This document shows positions 8,228 through 17,129 of a stretch of DNA of 64,000 nt, piece after piece (position 1 is the first letter of the stretch; every line of letters begins with the position of its first letter). Source of the stretch: Confluentibacter flavum (GTDB taxonomy: Bacteria; Bacteroidota; Bacteroidia; Flavobacteriales; Flavobacteriaceae); contig NZ_PJEO01000017.1 of the NCBI RefSeq assembly GCF_002843175.1, forward strand, positions 62,001-126,000. Direction: 5' to 3'. Under the pieces are notes generated by a model. The model saw only the letters and a program-made list of their open reading frames with translations. It was not told the origin of the DNA and did not search any database. The position numbers were made by a program, and so were the translations under genes.

Positions 8228-9959
8228 AAGCTCTTTGTTTAATCAAGTTTAAAAGTTTTGAATTCTGTTCATCAAAGTTCGTGTCATCTATTTTCATGTA
8301 ATTCCAATCTAAAAAAGCTTGTCTTATAAAATTAAAATGAGATCTTATCTTGTCTTTTCCTTTTAGATTTAAAGGAGCATCAATAATTTTTAAAATCATG
8401 TCAAACATAATTCGCAAACGGCTAGGGTTGGAAACTCCATCTACCTCATCAAAACTATTTTGCTGAAGAAATACAGCATCTAAAAGCTCTGCTTTATGAT
8501 ACCGAATATAGGTTTCGTCTGTAATACCTTTTTCACCCATTAAAAGAATGTTAGAGGCTATTGATTTTCCATCACGAAGCAGCTCTAACAAATGAGCTAC
8601 TTCCTCTTTTTTTAAGAGTGAAGGATATTGTGAATTACTATCAATTCGGTCTATTGCGGGATATTTACGAGCATCAGATAAGGTTCTGGACAAACCCCAA
8701 AATGCCCCTGTGCTAAGTAATGTTGCTTGAGTTACAGGCTCATCAAAATTTCCACCTGCTGGAGATACAGTACCAATAATACTAAGCGACCCCGAACTTC
8801 CGTCCTTAAATATTTCCACACCAGCTCTGTCATAAAAAGCTGAAATTAATGTTGAAATGTACATAGGGAATGCTTCTGGTCCAGGAATCTCTTCCTTTCT
8901 GCCAGAGGTTTCCCTTAAAGCTTGTGCCCAACGCGATGTTGAATCTGCCAAGATTAGCACATTGAGGCCTTGTTTTCTATAATATTCACCAACGGATGTT
9001 GCTAGGTAAACAGACGCTTCCCTTGCAGCTACTGGCATAGAAGAGGTATTTCCAACAATGTATGTGCGATCCATAAGGGATTTACCTGTACGCGGATCTA
9101 AGAGTTTTGGAAAATCCTTAAAAACCTCTACAGCTTCACCAGCCCTTTCACCACAGGCAGCGATAATAACAATATCGGCTTGTGAATGTTTTGCCAAACT
9201 GTGTTGGAGCACAGTCTTACCAGCACCAAATGGCCCGGGGTTACAAGCTGTGCCACCATAAGCAATAGGAAATAAGGCATCTAAAATGCGTATGCCTGTT
9301 GGCATAGGTTTTTCAGGAACAGAACGTTCATAAAAAGGCATCGCCATTTTCACGGGCCACTCAAAAGACATCGTTAGCTCTTGAACGGCTCCTGCCTCAT
9401 CCTTTATTTTGGCAATGGTCTCATCTATGGTGTAATCACCTTCTGGAGCAATTTCAATTAATTCGAAAACACCTTGAAGAGAAAACGGTACAAAAATTTT
9501 ATGCTTAAAAATTTTTTCCGGAACAGCACCTAAAATATCACCCCCTGTTACAAACCCGCCTTTATTTGCAGTTGGTGTAAAATGCCATTTTGTTTTGTTA
9601 TTTAGAGGCTCTACCTCTAAACCTCGCTCCAAAAACCATTCTTTCTTGGCCAATTCATAGAGTGGATTTTGAAGTCCATCTGTAACAGAACCTAAAATTC
9701 CAGGGGCTAATTTTACAGCTAAAAGTAATCCAGAAAATTCAACCAAATCACCCGCCTTCATCCAGCTTGTATCTTCAAAAACTTGTAAATACACAAACTG
9801 TCCAGTTTTTACATCAATTACTTCAGATTTTAGGCGTTTGCCATCTTCGATAACTATGTAAGCTACTTCACCATTCATCACGGCCCCTTGGGTAATTATA
9901 ACACCCACAAGTGACTCATTTACACTAACTACTTTTCCTTTTGCTTTTTGCATATCCAT
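8208..9959 (-). CDS. ntpA: V-type ATPase catalytic subunit A
   Basis: The 583-residue catalytic subunit. Walker A is GPFGAGKT (about 242-249), the next block is ACGERAGEAVEV with the catalytic glutamate, and the adenine-pocket region LADSTSRWAQALRE follows. The family's non-homologous insert (about residues 115-200) separates the N-terminal barrel from the nucleotide domain, which distinguishes it from F-type beta. It starts 7 bp after the universal stress gene, so the stress gene is probably first in the operon. M3 is an alternative start. Confidence 0.95.
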   Translation of the reverse strand: MDMQKAKGKVVSVNESLVGVIITQGAVMNGEVAYIVIEDGKRLKSEVIDVKTGQFVYLQVFEDTSWMKAGDLVEFSGLLLAVKLAPGILGSVTDGLQNPLYELAKKEWFLERGLEVEPLNNKTKWHFTPTANKGGFVTGGDILGAVPEKIFKHKIFVPFSLQGVFELIEIAPEGDYTIDETIAKIKDEAGAVQELTMSFEWPVKMAMPFYERSVPEKPMPTGIRILDALFPIAYGGTACNPGPFGAGKTVLQHSLAKHSQADIVIIAACGERAGEAVEVFKDFPKLLDPRTGKSLMDRTYIVGNTSSMPVAAREASVYLATSVGEYYRKQGLNVLILADSTSRWAQALRETSGRKEEIPGPEAFPMYISTLISAFYDRAGVEIFKDGSSGSLSIIGTVSPAGGNFDEPVTQATLLSTGAFWGLSRTLSDARKYPAIDRIDSNSQYPSLLKKEEVAHLLELLRDGKSIASNILLMGEKGITDETYIRYHKAELLDAVFLQQNSFDEVDGVSNPSRLRIMFDMILKIIDAPLNLKGKDKIRSHFNFIRQAFLDWNYMKIDDTNFDEQNSKLLNLIKQRAYATEDL

Positions 9960-9966
9960 CTGTTAC

Positions 9967-11109
9967 TTAGCTTCCCCTCAATTTACGAACTTCATCTTCA
10001 ATTTTACCATAGGATAATTTTTCTTTAATATCAAAGGCTTGGTTGCGATATAGTTTAGCCTTTTCTGGCTCATTAATACTGTCATAGACTTTTGCTGCTT
10101 GAATATATGAAGGTATGTGCATGTTATTAATATTTAAACAAGCCTTAAATTGACCTAACGCTTCATCATAAAAACCATTTTCCAAAAGCTGTACGCCAAC
10201 TTTGTAATATCCTTCTAGGTCTTTAATACTTGAGTCTAAACTTAAACTTAAGGCATCTTCAGATTTTAAAGTCAAGAACGAACATGGCACTTCTCTAATT
10301 ACCTTTTCTGTAACGCTACCTAACATTAAACGGTTTAAGCCAGTTCTGCCTGCAGTACCCATTACCAAAAGATCTATTGATTTTTTTGATACTGTTTTTA
10401 AAATCTCTTCGGCCGCAATGCCTTGAGGTATTTCTGGCAGCCAATTCAAACCAGAAAGACTAAATCCTTTTAAGAAACTTTCAAATTTGGCCTTATGTTT
10501 TTCACATCTGGCTTTATTTTCCATTTCTGTCACTTCATTTGTGATAAACCAAGATGCTGTTTGAATTTCGCATACCGATAGAATTGTAAGTTGTGCTTTA
10601 AATTTTTTAGCGATAATGATAGCGTTTGTTAATGCGCGTTGAGAGGCTGGAGAAAAATCAATTGGACAAAGTATTTGTCTAATATTTAAAGACGTCTTTT
10701 CCTTGACAACAAAAACTGGTTTTTCACTTTTCTGAATAATACGTTCTGCTGTAGTTCCTAGCTTAAAATTTTGTTTTACGGAGCTATCACCAGCGCCTAA
10801 AACTAACAGATTTGAATTAATTTCTACAGCAGCTCTAGCAATAGCATCTATAGCAGAACCATGTCTTAATAATGGTTCACCAGTTTTTATGCCATGTTTT
10901 GCTATATTCTCTATTGTTTCTTTTAATTTTTGGGATGCTGCATCCTCCAGTAAATTTTTAGCTTTTTCATTAACAATATCGTCTGGAAGTACAAATATTG
11001 GTGTTACTTTAGAATTAAACGTTTTAGCTAAGATAATAGCAGACTCTAAAGTATTTTTTGAAGACTTACCAAAATCTTCTCCTAGTAGAATATTGTCTAA
11101 TAATTTCAT
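9967..11109 (-). CDS. Tandem universal stress protein with C-terminal TPR segment
   Basis: A 380-residue protein with two UspA domains (about 1-135 and 143-283) and a helical tail (about 295-375). The second domain has an intact ATP-binding pattern (GTAGRTGLNRLMLGSV), whereas the first is degenerate (GAGDSSVKQNFKLGTTAE). The tail segment YYKVGVQLLENGFYDEALGQFKACLNIN reads as a tetratricopeptide repeat, unusual for this family and suggesting protein binding. It leads the V-ATPase operon with only 7 bp to ntpA, implying that the pump is controlled together with stress or energy state. Confidence 0.88.
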   Translation of the reverse strand: MKLLDNILLGEDFGKSSKNTLESAIILAKTFNSKVTPIFVLPDDIVNEKAKNLLEDAASQKLKETIENIAKHGIKTGEPLLRHGSAIDAIARAAVEINSNLLVLGAGDSSVKQNFKLGTTAERIIQKSEKPVFVVKEKTSLNIRQILCPIDFSPASQRALTNAIIIAKKFKAQLTILSVCEIQTASWFITNEVTEMENKARCEKHKAKFESFLKGFSLSGLNWLPEIPQGIAAEEILKTVSKKSIDLLVMGTAGRTGLNRLMLGSVTEKVIREVPCSFLTLKSEDALSLSLDSSIKDLEGYYKVGVQLLENGFYDEALGQFKACLNINNMHIPSYIQAAKVYDSINEPEKAKLYRNQAFDIKEKLSYGKIEDEVRKLRGS

Positions 11110-11215
11110 GTTATTTTAAATTTAAATTTTTATAAAAATGGTTGAATACTTCGAATTTTACATGAAAATTGCAATATCAACTTTACTAAAATATTAAATT
11201 AATTTTGATGAAGGA

Positions 11216-11229
11216 CTGACATATATCAG
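11216..11229. promoter_or_regulatory. Possible CRP/FNR-family operator between divergent stress genes
   Basis: CTGACATATATCAG has the TGA-N6-TCA layout of CRP/FNR-type binding sites. It lies in the 280-bp gap between two divergent universal stress genes, the expected kind of target for an energy- or oxygen-responsive regulator. Otherwise 11110-11389 is AT-rich with no small ORF or RNA seen. One site without other copies is weak evidence. Confidence 0.35.
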
Positions 11230-11389
11230 ATTTTATTATAAACCTAAAGCGTAGTTTGTTATAATATTTCGTTTTAACTGATAATATGTTGAATTAAAAA
11301 TAAGACTATAAACATTCAAGATCTTGCAGAAAAGTCTTTTAATTTTATTTTTTTACGTAATTTTATAACTATTCAAAACCTAACTAACA

Positions 11390-12193
11390 ATGATAAAAGT
11401 TCTAGTTCCAGTTGATTTTTCAGAAACCTCAGAAAAGGCTTTAGCCTATGCATGCCAGATATTTAACTCTTCACCATTAGAAGTTACAGTATTGCATATT
11501 TTTGGCACTCATTCTACAGCATTAATGATGAAATCTATTGATGGTCTCCTAATAAAAGATGCGAAAGAGAAATTAAAAACCCTATTAGAGAAAATTAAGA
11601 AAACGTCTCCACATGTACAGTTTAAAACACAGCTCGTTAAAAGTTATGCTGTGCAAGCCATCGTTAGTTATGGAAATTCAGATGCTTTTGATTTAATTGT
11701 AATGGGAACTAACGGCGCAAGTGGTCTTAAGGAGGTTTTTTTAGGAAGTATTGCAGGTGGTGTTATTTCAAAAACTAAAGCACCTGTTGTCGTTGTACCA
11801 TCTAAATATAATTTAAACCGTCCTCTGAATATCATTTTTGCTTTAAATAATATAAAATTATTAGAAAAAACCAATCTTAGTGCCTTAAGTTTAATTTCAA
11901 AATTAAATGATAGTACTACTACAGCTTTGCATGTTGCTTTGGGTACAACAGATGAGTTTCATTTAGATGAATTACGGTATGGTGATTTAAATCTAAAAGT
12001 CAAAAACATTCAAGGTTCTGGTAATATTAATAAGGATATAAATACTTATTTAACCGAAAATAATGCAGATTTACTTTGCCTTATTCGAAGTAAGAAAGAC
12101 CTTTTAACGCGAATATTTGATGATAGTGTAACCTTGAAACAGACCTTTAGTAGCTCAATCCCCATATTGGTTTTGCATGAGGAAGAAGTTTAA
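11390..12193 (+). CDS. Universal stress protein (tandem UspA)
   Basis: A 267-residue protein with an intact first UspA domain (about 1-146), including the nucleotide-binding motif GTNGASGLKEVFLGSIAGGV. The second, degenerate half (about 147-267) lacks that motif. UspA proteins bind ATP and accumulate under starvation or redox stress. It is transcribed away from the stress gene of the V-ATPase operon across a shared 280-bp region, so the two are probably co-regulated. It appears monocistronic. Confidence 0.9.
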   Translation: MIKVLVPVDFSETSEKALAYACQIFNSSPLEVTVLHIFGTHSTALMMKSIDGLLIKDAKEKLKTLLEKIKKTSPHVQFKTQLVKSYAVQAIVSYGNSDAFDLIVMGTNGASGLKEVFLGSIAGGVISKTKAPVVVVPSKYNLNRPLNIIFALNNIKLLEKTNLSALSLISKLNDSTTTALHVALGTTDEFHLDELRYGDLNLKVKNIQGSGNINKDINTYLTENNADLLCLIRSKKDLLTRIFDDSVTLKQTFSSSIPILVLHEEEV

Positions 12194-12385
12194 CGTTTTG
12201 TTTTTTAATGAAAATAGCAATTTAGGCCCTATTTTAAACAAATCTTTGATTTCTAAAATGGAGGCTTAGATGTTATGTTTAATTCAATATTTAGGTTGAC
12301 GTTATCTGCTTAGCTATAAATGTTGTGGTATTTGAGAATTATTCTTGATGAATACTTAGTCAACCCATATTTAAATCATTAGTCT

Positions 12386-12526
12386 ATGCTAGATGCCAAA
12401 ATACCTGAAGGTTTTGGCAGTTGTACGTTTACAGGGGCATGTGAGGTAGAATGCCCCGAATCTATTTCAATAAGCAATATTGCTGAAATGAATTGGAGAT
12501 GGCTCAAAGCAAAATTGAGGGAGTAA
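12386..12526 (+). pseudogene. Remnant of succinate dehydrogenase iron-sulfur subunit (sdhB), C-terminal end
   Basis: A 46-codon ORF whose product includes EGFGSCTFTGACEVECPES and then SISISNIAEMNWRWL. The spacing C-x5-C-x3-C-P and the following helix match the end of SdhB, where two cysteines bind the 3Fe-4S cluster and the third a 4Fe-4S cluster. An in-frame TAG lies two codons upstream of the ATG, and nothing upstream resembles the rest of SdhB. It is best read as a leftover piece of a duplicated or moved sdhB. The rest of 12194-12569 shows only an imperfect inverted repeat (12293-12299 with 12359-12365). Confidence 0.7.
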
Positions 12527-12569
12527 CTATTCGCAAGAATAAATTTTAATTAGTCCAAAACATGACTGT

Positions 12570-14903
12570 TTAAAAACTTAAATCGTCTGGAATGCCATCC
12601 GAATCATCATCCATTGCATTTCCAGATGATGTAATGGAACAATCCACATTTATTGATAAGTTGGCAGGCGCTTCAAAATCACCGATTGAAACATTTAGGT
12701 CTTTATCTGCATAACAACTTTTCATATACAACCCCCAAATTGGTAATGCCATTGTAGCTCCCTGTCCATAAGTAATGGATTTAAAATGGACAGATCTCTC
12801 TTCCCCTCCAACCCATACACCGGTTACTAAATTAGGCACCATGCCCATAAACCAACCATCACTTTGGTTTTGGGTTGTTCCCGTTTTTCCAGCGATTGGA
12901 TTTGTAAAACCATACGGAAATCCTGTTATAACTTCTTTATAAATGCCATAGGGTTCTCCGGTTCTTCTTAATCTTGCACCCGAGCCAGATTCAACAACCC
13001 CTTCTAAAAGTTTCACGGTAACATAAGCTGCCTCATCACTTAAAACGTCACGTGTTTCTGGTTTAAACTGATACAAAATAGTACCATTTTTATCTTCAAT
13101 ACTGGTTACCATAACAGGTTTTGTATACACCCCTTGATTAGCAAATGCCGCATAGGCGCCAACCATTTCATAGACACTTAAATCTGCTGTTCCCAAAGCA
13201 ATCGATGGTACTACGGGGATATCCGATTCAACCCCTAATTTTTTAACCATATCAATCACCATTTGTGGCCCTACTTTATCCATTAACCTAGCGGTAATGG
13301 TATTAACCGAGTTTGCTAAAGCATTTTTTAAAGTTCTCGTGCCACCATAATCGTTTGCTCCACCAGAATTTTGTGGACACCAATCTTCCACATTCCCATA
13401 TTTCCCTTTTTCAATACAGAAAGGCGTATCTGGATACAGATCGCAAGGCGATGCATGTATCTGGTCTATAGCTGCAGAATACACAAAAGGTTTAAACGTA
13501 GAACCTACTTGGCGTTTTCCTTGTTTTACCATATCATATTGAAAATGCCTATAATTAATCCCACCAACCCAAGCTTTGACATGCCCTGTTTGCGGATCCA
13601 TAGACATCATGCCGGTACGTAAAAATGATTTATAATAACGAATGGAATCCATTGGCCTCATGATAGTATCCTTTTCTGAAGCTTTACCATCCTTCCACTC
13701 AAAAACTGACATGTGTGTTGGTTTTTTGAATGATTCTTGAATTTCCTTTTCTGTCTTTCCTAATGCTTTCATTATTCTCCATCGTTCTGATTGTTTCATA
13801 GAACGTAAAAGCAAAGCGTCTACTTCTTCTTTTTTTAGATCCAAAAATGGTGCTGTCGGATTTCTAGTTGGGGTATTCTGATTAAAGAACTCTGCTTGCA
13901 ACCTAGGCATATGCTGCTCTACAGCGTCTTCAGCATATTTTTGCATTCTAGAATCAATGGTTGTGTAAATCTTTAATCCGTCATTATATAAGCTATATTT
14001 AGTGCCGTCTGGTTTCGGATTGTTTTTAATCCAATCCTTCATAAATCCATCCAGATAGGTTCTAAAATATGTTGCTATTCCTTCGCGGTGTGATTCTGGA
14101 GAATAATTTAATCCTAAATCTGTTTTTTGAAGTGAATCTTTTGTTTTTTCATCAATAAAATCATACTTCTCCATTTGTCTCAAAACTACATTCCTTCTGT
14201 TTTTCACTCCAACAGGATTTCGTCTAGGATTGTAAAGCGCCGAGTTTTGAAACATCCCCACTAACATAGCCGATTCTTTTACATCAAGTTCATTAGGCTC
14301 CTTTCCAAAATAAATTCTCGAAGCACTACGAATGCCATCTGCATTATTTAAGAAATCATATATATTGAAATACTGAGCAATAATCTCTTCTTTAGTGTAT
14401 TGACGCTCTAGACGAATGGCAATAATCCATTCCTTGACTTTTTGGAGCACCCTTTCAACAATATTAGTTGAGCCCTCACCATGAAATAATTGTTTTGCCA
14501 ATTGCTGAGAAATAGTACTTGCACCACCGCCACTTCCTAACTTTACAACAGCCCTTAACGTTCCAAGGGCATCAATACCTGAATGACTTCGATAACGAGC
14601 ATCTTCAGTAGCAATTAAAGCATCTACTAAATTTTGAGATAAATCCTCATAACTTACAGGGGTTCTGTTATCATTTAAATAGAATTTACCTAGCGTTTTT
14701 CCGTCTGAAGAAATAATTTCACCAGCTAAATTTGTTTTGGGATTTTCTAAAACCGTATGGTCTGGCATTTCACCAAAAAGACCCCATGAAGCCAATAAAA
14801 AAATTAAAATCACAAAAACGATGCCTCCTGTAAATGTCCACCAAAACCATCGAATGTATTTTGAAAAATCTTGAGTTTCTGCTGTTTTATTGTTTTTTGC
14901 CAT
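12570..14903 (-). CDS. Penicillin-binding protein 1A (bifunctional transglycosylase/transpeptidase)
   Basis: A 777-residue class A PBP that polymerises and cross-links peptidoglycan from the outer face of the inner membrane. It has one membrane anchor (about 20-42) and a GT51 glycosyltransferase domain with catalytic E100 (ATEDARYRSHSG) and the ASTISQQLAKQLF block. The transpeptidase domain has S468-T-F-K471, S532-V-N534 and K673-T-G-T. All catalytic motifs are intact. The C-terminal DDDSDGIPDDL-like stretch is acidic, resembling a calcium-type repeat. Downstream of gldH and separated from it by a structured repeat. Confidence 0.95.
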   Translation of the reverse strand: MAKNNKTAETQDFSKYIRWFWWTFTGGIVFVILIFLLASWGLFGEMPDHTVLENPKTNLAGEIISSDGKTLGKFYLNDNRTPVSYEDLSQNLVDALIATEDARYRSHSGIDALGTLRAVVKLGSGGGASTISQQLAKQLFHGEGSTNIVERVLQKVKEWIIAIRLERQYTKEEIIAQYFNIYDFLNNADGIRSASRIYFGKEPNELDVKESAMLVGMFQNSALYNPRRNPVGVKNRRNVVLRQMEKYDFIDEKTKDSLQKTDLGLNYSPESHREGIATYFRTYLDGFMKDWIKNNPKPDGTKYSLYNDGLKIYTTIDSRMQKYAEDAVEQHMPRLQAEFFNQNTPTRNPTAPFLDLKKEEVDALLLRSMKQSERWRIMKALGKTEKEIQESFKKPTHMSVFEWKDGKASEKDTIMRPMDSIRYYKSFLRTGMMSMDPQTGHVKAWVGGINYRHFQYDMVKQGKRQVGSTFKPFVYSAAIDQIHASPCDLYPDTPFCIEKGKYGNVEDWCPQNSGGANDYGGTRTLKNALANSVNTITARLMDKVGPQMVIDMVKKLGVESDIPVVPSIALGTADLSVYEMVGAYAAFANQGVYTKPVMVTSIEDKNGTILYQFKPETRDVLSDEAAYVTVKLLEGVVESGSGARLRRTGEPYGIYKEVITGFPYGFTNPIAGKTGTTQNQSDGWFMGMVPNLVTGVWVGGEERSVHFKSITYGQGATMALPIWGLYMKSCYADKDLNVSIGDFEAPANLSINVDCSITSSGNAMDDDSDGIPDDLSF

Positions 14904-14954
14904 GTACTTTATCTATATAATACAATCTACTTACTGTGCATTTTGATAAAAATT

Positions 14955-15073
14955 TGTCAATTCGAGTGAATTTTACACATTTTTTATGTGTAAAATTTGT
15001 ATCGAGAATCAAATTTTTAATTTTATAATAGTTCTCGATACAATTCGCTTTTGGCGAATTACTCGAACTGACA
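14955..15073. repeat. Cloverleaf-like palindromic repeat
   Basis: An outer 13-bp stem (14955-14967 with 15061-15073, one mismatch; arm TGTCAATTCGAGT) encloses three hairpins. These are 14969-14980/14986-14997 (12 bp, perfect, loop of five T), 14998-15008/15032-15042 (11 bp, perfect) and 15042-15048/15054-15060 (7 bp). It fills nearly the whole gldH-PBP1A gap and begins 1 bp after the gldH stop. Probably a REP/MITE-type element also serving as 3' end structure. Confidence 0.8.
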
Positions 15074-15074
15074 T

Positions 15075-15569
15075 TTAATTATTATTTGTTCTTTCAATTC
15101 TAAAACCAACATCTGTAACGCCTTCCAAATCAACCACACCATTAACTTTTCCATTTTCTCTCATAGCATGTTGGATATTAACTGTGTAATCTCCCGCTTC
15201 ATTAAAAACGATTTTTTCTTTATACCAAAGTTTATTTTCCTTTATATCCGTTAATCCAGTACCCAATAATTTACCTGTTGGATCGGCCATTTTATATTCT
15301 AAAGTATCTTTTATTGTTTTCCCGTGAGGAAAAACCATTTCAACAATTAAAAACAAATTGTTGTATTTATAATTATTTGTGTTCCTTAAATTAACAAACA
15401 AGTTGTAATGGTTTAAAGAATCTGGAGGATTTATTTTAAAACTTATTACAGAATCTTTGTTCCAAGTGTTTGGAACCGATTTATACTCGTCATAAACACG
15501 ATTGGAGTCACACGATACTACCACTAAAGAAAACACTAAAACAAACAAAAGGATATTACTTCGCAACAT
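15075..15569 (-). CDS. gldH: Gliding motility lipoprotein GldH
   Basis: A 164-residue lipoprotein: signal peptide and lipobox VVVSC with the lipidated cysteine at C20. The body matches GldH (NLFVNLRNTNNYKYNNLFLIVEM, VFPHGKTIKDTLEYKMADPTG). GldH is required for gliding in Flavobacterium johnsoniae and is thought to be in the cell envelope as part of the gliding apparatus. It overlaps the end of the ricT-like gene by 14 bp, and a PBP1A gene follows; this neighbourhood is one I associate with flavobacteria. Confidence 0.92.
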   Translation of the reverse strand: MLRSNILLFVLVFSLVVVSCDSNRVYDEYKSVPNTWNKDSVISFKINPPDSLNHYNLFVNLRNTNNYKYNNLFLIVEMVFPHGKTIKDTLEYKMADPTGKLLGTGLTDIKENKLWYKEKIVFNEAGDYTVNIQHAMRENGKVNGVVDLEGVTDVGFRIERTNNN

Positions 15570-16743
15570 TTTTACTTTCTTGAGGTTTCTTCTTATAGTT
15601 TTTTTTTCCGTTGTTGTTTTTTCTTTTATTGTTTTTACGTTTGTTATTAGGTTTTGGACTATCGAAACGTGTTAAACTATCTTGTCCTACAACGTTTTCA
15701 AATTCTGATTTAGTATCTTCTGTAAGTTCTGAAGCATATTCTTCTAGACTTGCTACTGGTTGATTCTTTTTATTTAAAGCTATAATCTCATTCGCTTGAA
15801 CGGTTGTTATTTTATGCCAATTCATCCACTCACCTTCGTAGGCATACCACATGTGTCCTTTAAAAATATCCGTTTTTTGGCACACTGCAGTTCCTTTTTC
15901 GGTTTTAAGCTTAATTTCTGTTTTAGGAAATCCTTTTAAGGCATCAAGATAAGAATCCAACTCATAATTTAAACAGCATTTTAATTTTCCGCATTGCCCT
16001 GCAAGTTTTTGTGGATTTAAAGACAGTTGCTGATATCTGGCCGCAGAGGTGCTTACCGAACGAAAGTCCGTTAACCAAGTGGAGCAACATAATTCGCGAC
16101 CACAAGATCCTATACCACCAAGTCTGGATGCTTCTTGACGAAAACCTACTTGTTTCATTTCTATACGCGTTCTAAACTCGCGAGCGAATACTTTAATAAG
16201 CTCACGAAAATCAACCCGTTCTTCTGCTGTGTAATAAAACGTTGCTTTGCTTGCATCACCTTGAAATTCAATATCAGAGATTTTCATTTCTAATCTAAGG
16301 TCTATGGCAAATTGACGTGCTTTAACCTTCATAGGCTCCTCTTTGTCACGTGCTTCTGACCAAATATCGATATCTTTTTGACTTGCTTTTCGGTAGATTT
16401 TAAAAATTTCTTCTGGAGTTTCTGAAACATTTTTACGTTTCATTTGAACGCGCACCAATTCACCCGTAAGAGTAACCATACCAATATCATGTCCAGAAGG
16501 TGCTTGTGCAGCCACAACATCACCAATGCTTAACGTTAAATTTTCAGTGTTTTGATAGTATTCCTTTCTGCCATTTTTAAACCGAACTTCAACCCAGTTA
16601 AACGGCTTTTCTCCATTTGGTAAGGACATATTAGCTAACCAATCGAAAACGGTTAGTTTATTACAACTGTCTGTACCACAAGTACCATTATTTTTGCAGC
16701 CTTTTGGCTGACCATCTTTCGTTGAGCAACTTGCGCAAGCCAT
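15556..16743 (-). CDS. ricT: RicT/YaaT-like PSP1-domain protein
   Basis: A 395-residue protein. The N-terminus is cysteine rich (CASCSTKDGQPKGCKNNGTCGTDSC) and the core is a PSP1 domain with the RicT-type cysteine patches GSCGRELCCSTWLTDF and AGQCGKLKCCLNYE. In Bacillus subtilis, RicT works with RicA and RicF in an Fe-S containing complex that affects RNA maturation; no RicA or RicF gene is nearby. The last 50 residues are an Asn/Lys-rich basic tail that could bind nucleic acid. It overlaps gldH by 14 bp, so the two are probably translated together. Confidence 0.85.
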   Translation of the reverse strand: MACASCSTKDGQPKGCKNNGTCGTDSCNKLTVFDWLANMSLPNGEKPFNWVEVRFKNGRKEYYQNTENLTLSIGDVVAAQAPSGHDIGMVTLTGELVRVQMKRKNVSETPEEIFKIYRKASQKDIDIWSEARDKEEPMKVKARQFAIDLRLEMKISDIEFQGDASKATFYYTAEERVDFRELIKVFAREFRTRIEMKQVGFRQEASRLGGIGSCGRELCCSTWLTDFRSVSTSAARYQQLSLNPQKLAGQCGKLKCCLNYELDSYLDALKGFPKTEIKLKTEKGTAVCQKTDIFKGHMWYAYEGEWMNWHKITTVQANEIIALNKKNQPVASLEEYASELTEDTKSEFENVVGQDSLTRFDSPKPNNKRKNNKRKNNNGKKNYKKKPQESKNVAK

Positions 16744-16898
16744 ATATTTATATATTGAATTCGTTAATAATTAAATTATTACGAATGAAGGTTCATAATT
16801 ATTTGAAAAGGTAAAGATAAGATTATTATGCTTACTTTAAAATAGTAAAAAAATATCCTCGTTTTTTGTAAAAATACATTGAAAAGTTTTGAACCTTT

Positions 16899-17129
16899 TT
16901 ACACAGATTTTACACTTATTATTTTTACGGGGCAGGCTTTTGATGCGTTATTACAATCATCTAAAATTTGTTCGTTACTGGATTTTAAAGTGAAAAATCC
17001 CTTTTTCTCTAGGCCGTGCAGTAATACAGATTTTCCATCTTTCTTAGACATTTGAAATTGTTTTGGCGCCAATTCTACACAATAATTACACCCAATACAT
17101 TTGTTGCGTTGCAACGTGATAACAACCAT
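16899..17129 (-). CDS. Small 4Fe-4S ferredoxin
   Basis: A 76-residue monocluster-type ferredoxin. C11-x2-C14-x2-C17 near the N-terminus and C66-P67 at the end can bind one 4Fe-4S cluster; C59 is an extra cysteine. The start ATG overlaps the stop of the U32 gene by one base (TAATG), so translational coupling is likely. The neighbouring U32 protein is predicted to carry an Fe-S cluster, so this ferredoxin may supply electrons or protect the cluster; this is an inference from context. Confidence 0.85.
   Translation of the reverse strand: MVVITLQRNKCIGCNYCVELAPKQFQMSKKDGKSVLLHGLEKKGFFTLKSSNEQILDDCNNASKACPVKIISVKSV

Noticed and set aside
3293-11109. Apparent loss of V-ATPase subunits F and G
   Set aside because: Not claimed as a loss: operons of this type in Bacteroidetes generally lack them, and a copy elsewhere cannot be excluded.
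12293-12365. Imperfect inverted repeat GGTTGAC/GTCAACC upstream of the sdhB remnant, possible insertion-element ends
   Set aside because: Only 7 bp match well, no transposase and no target duplication are seen.
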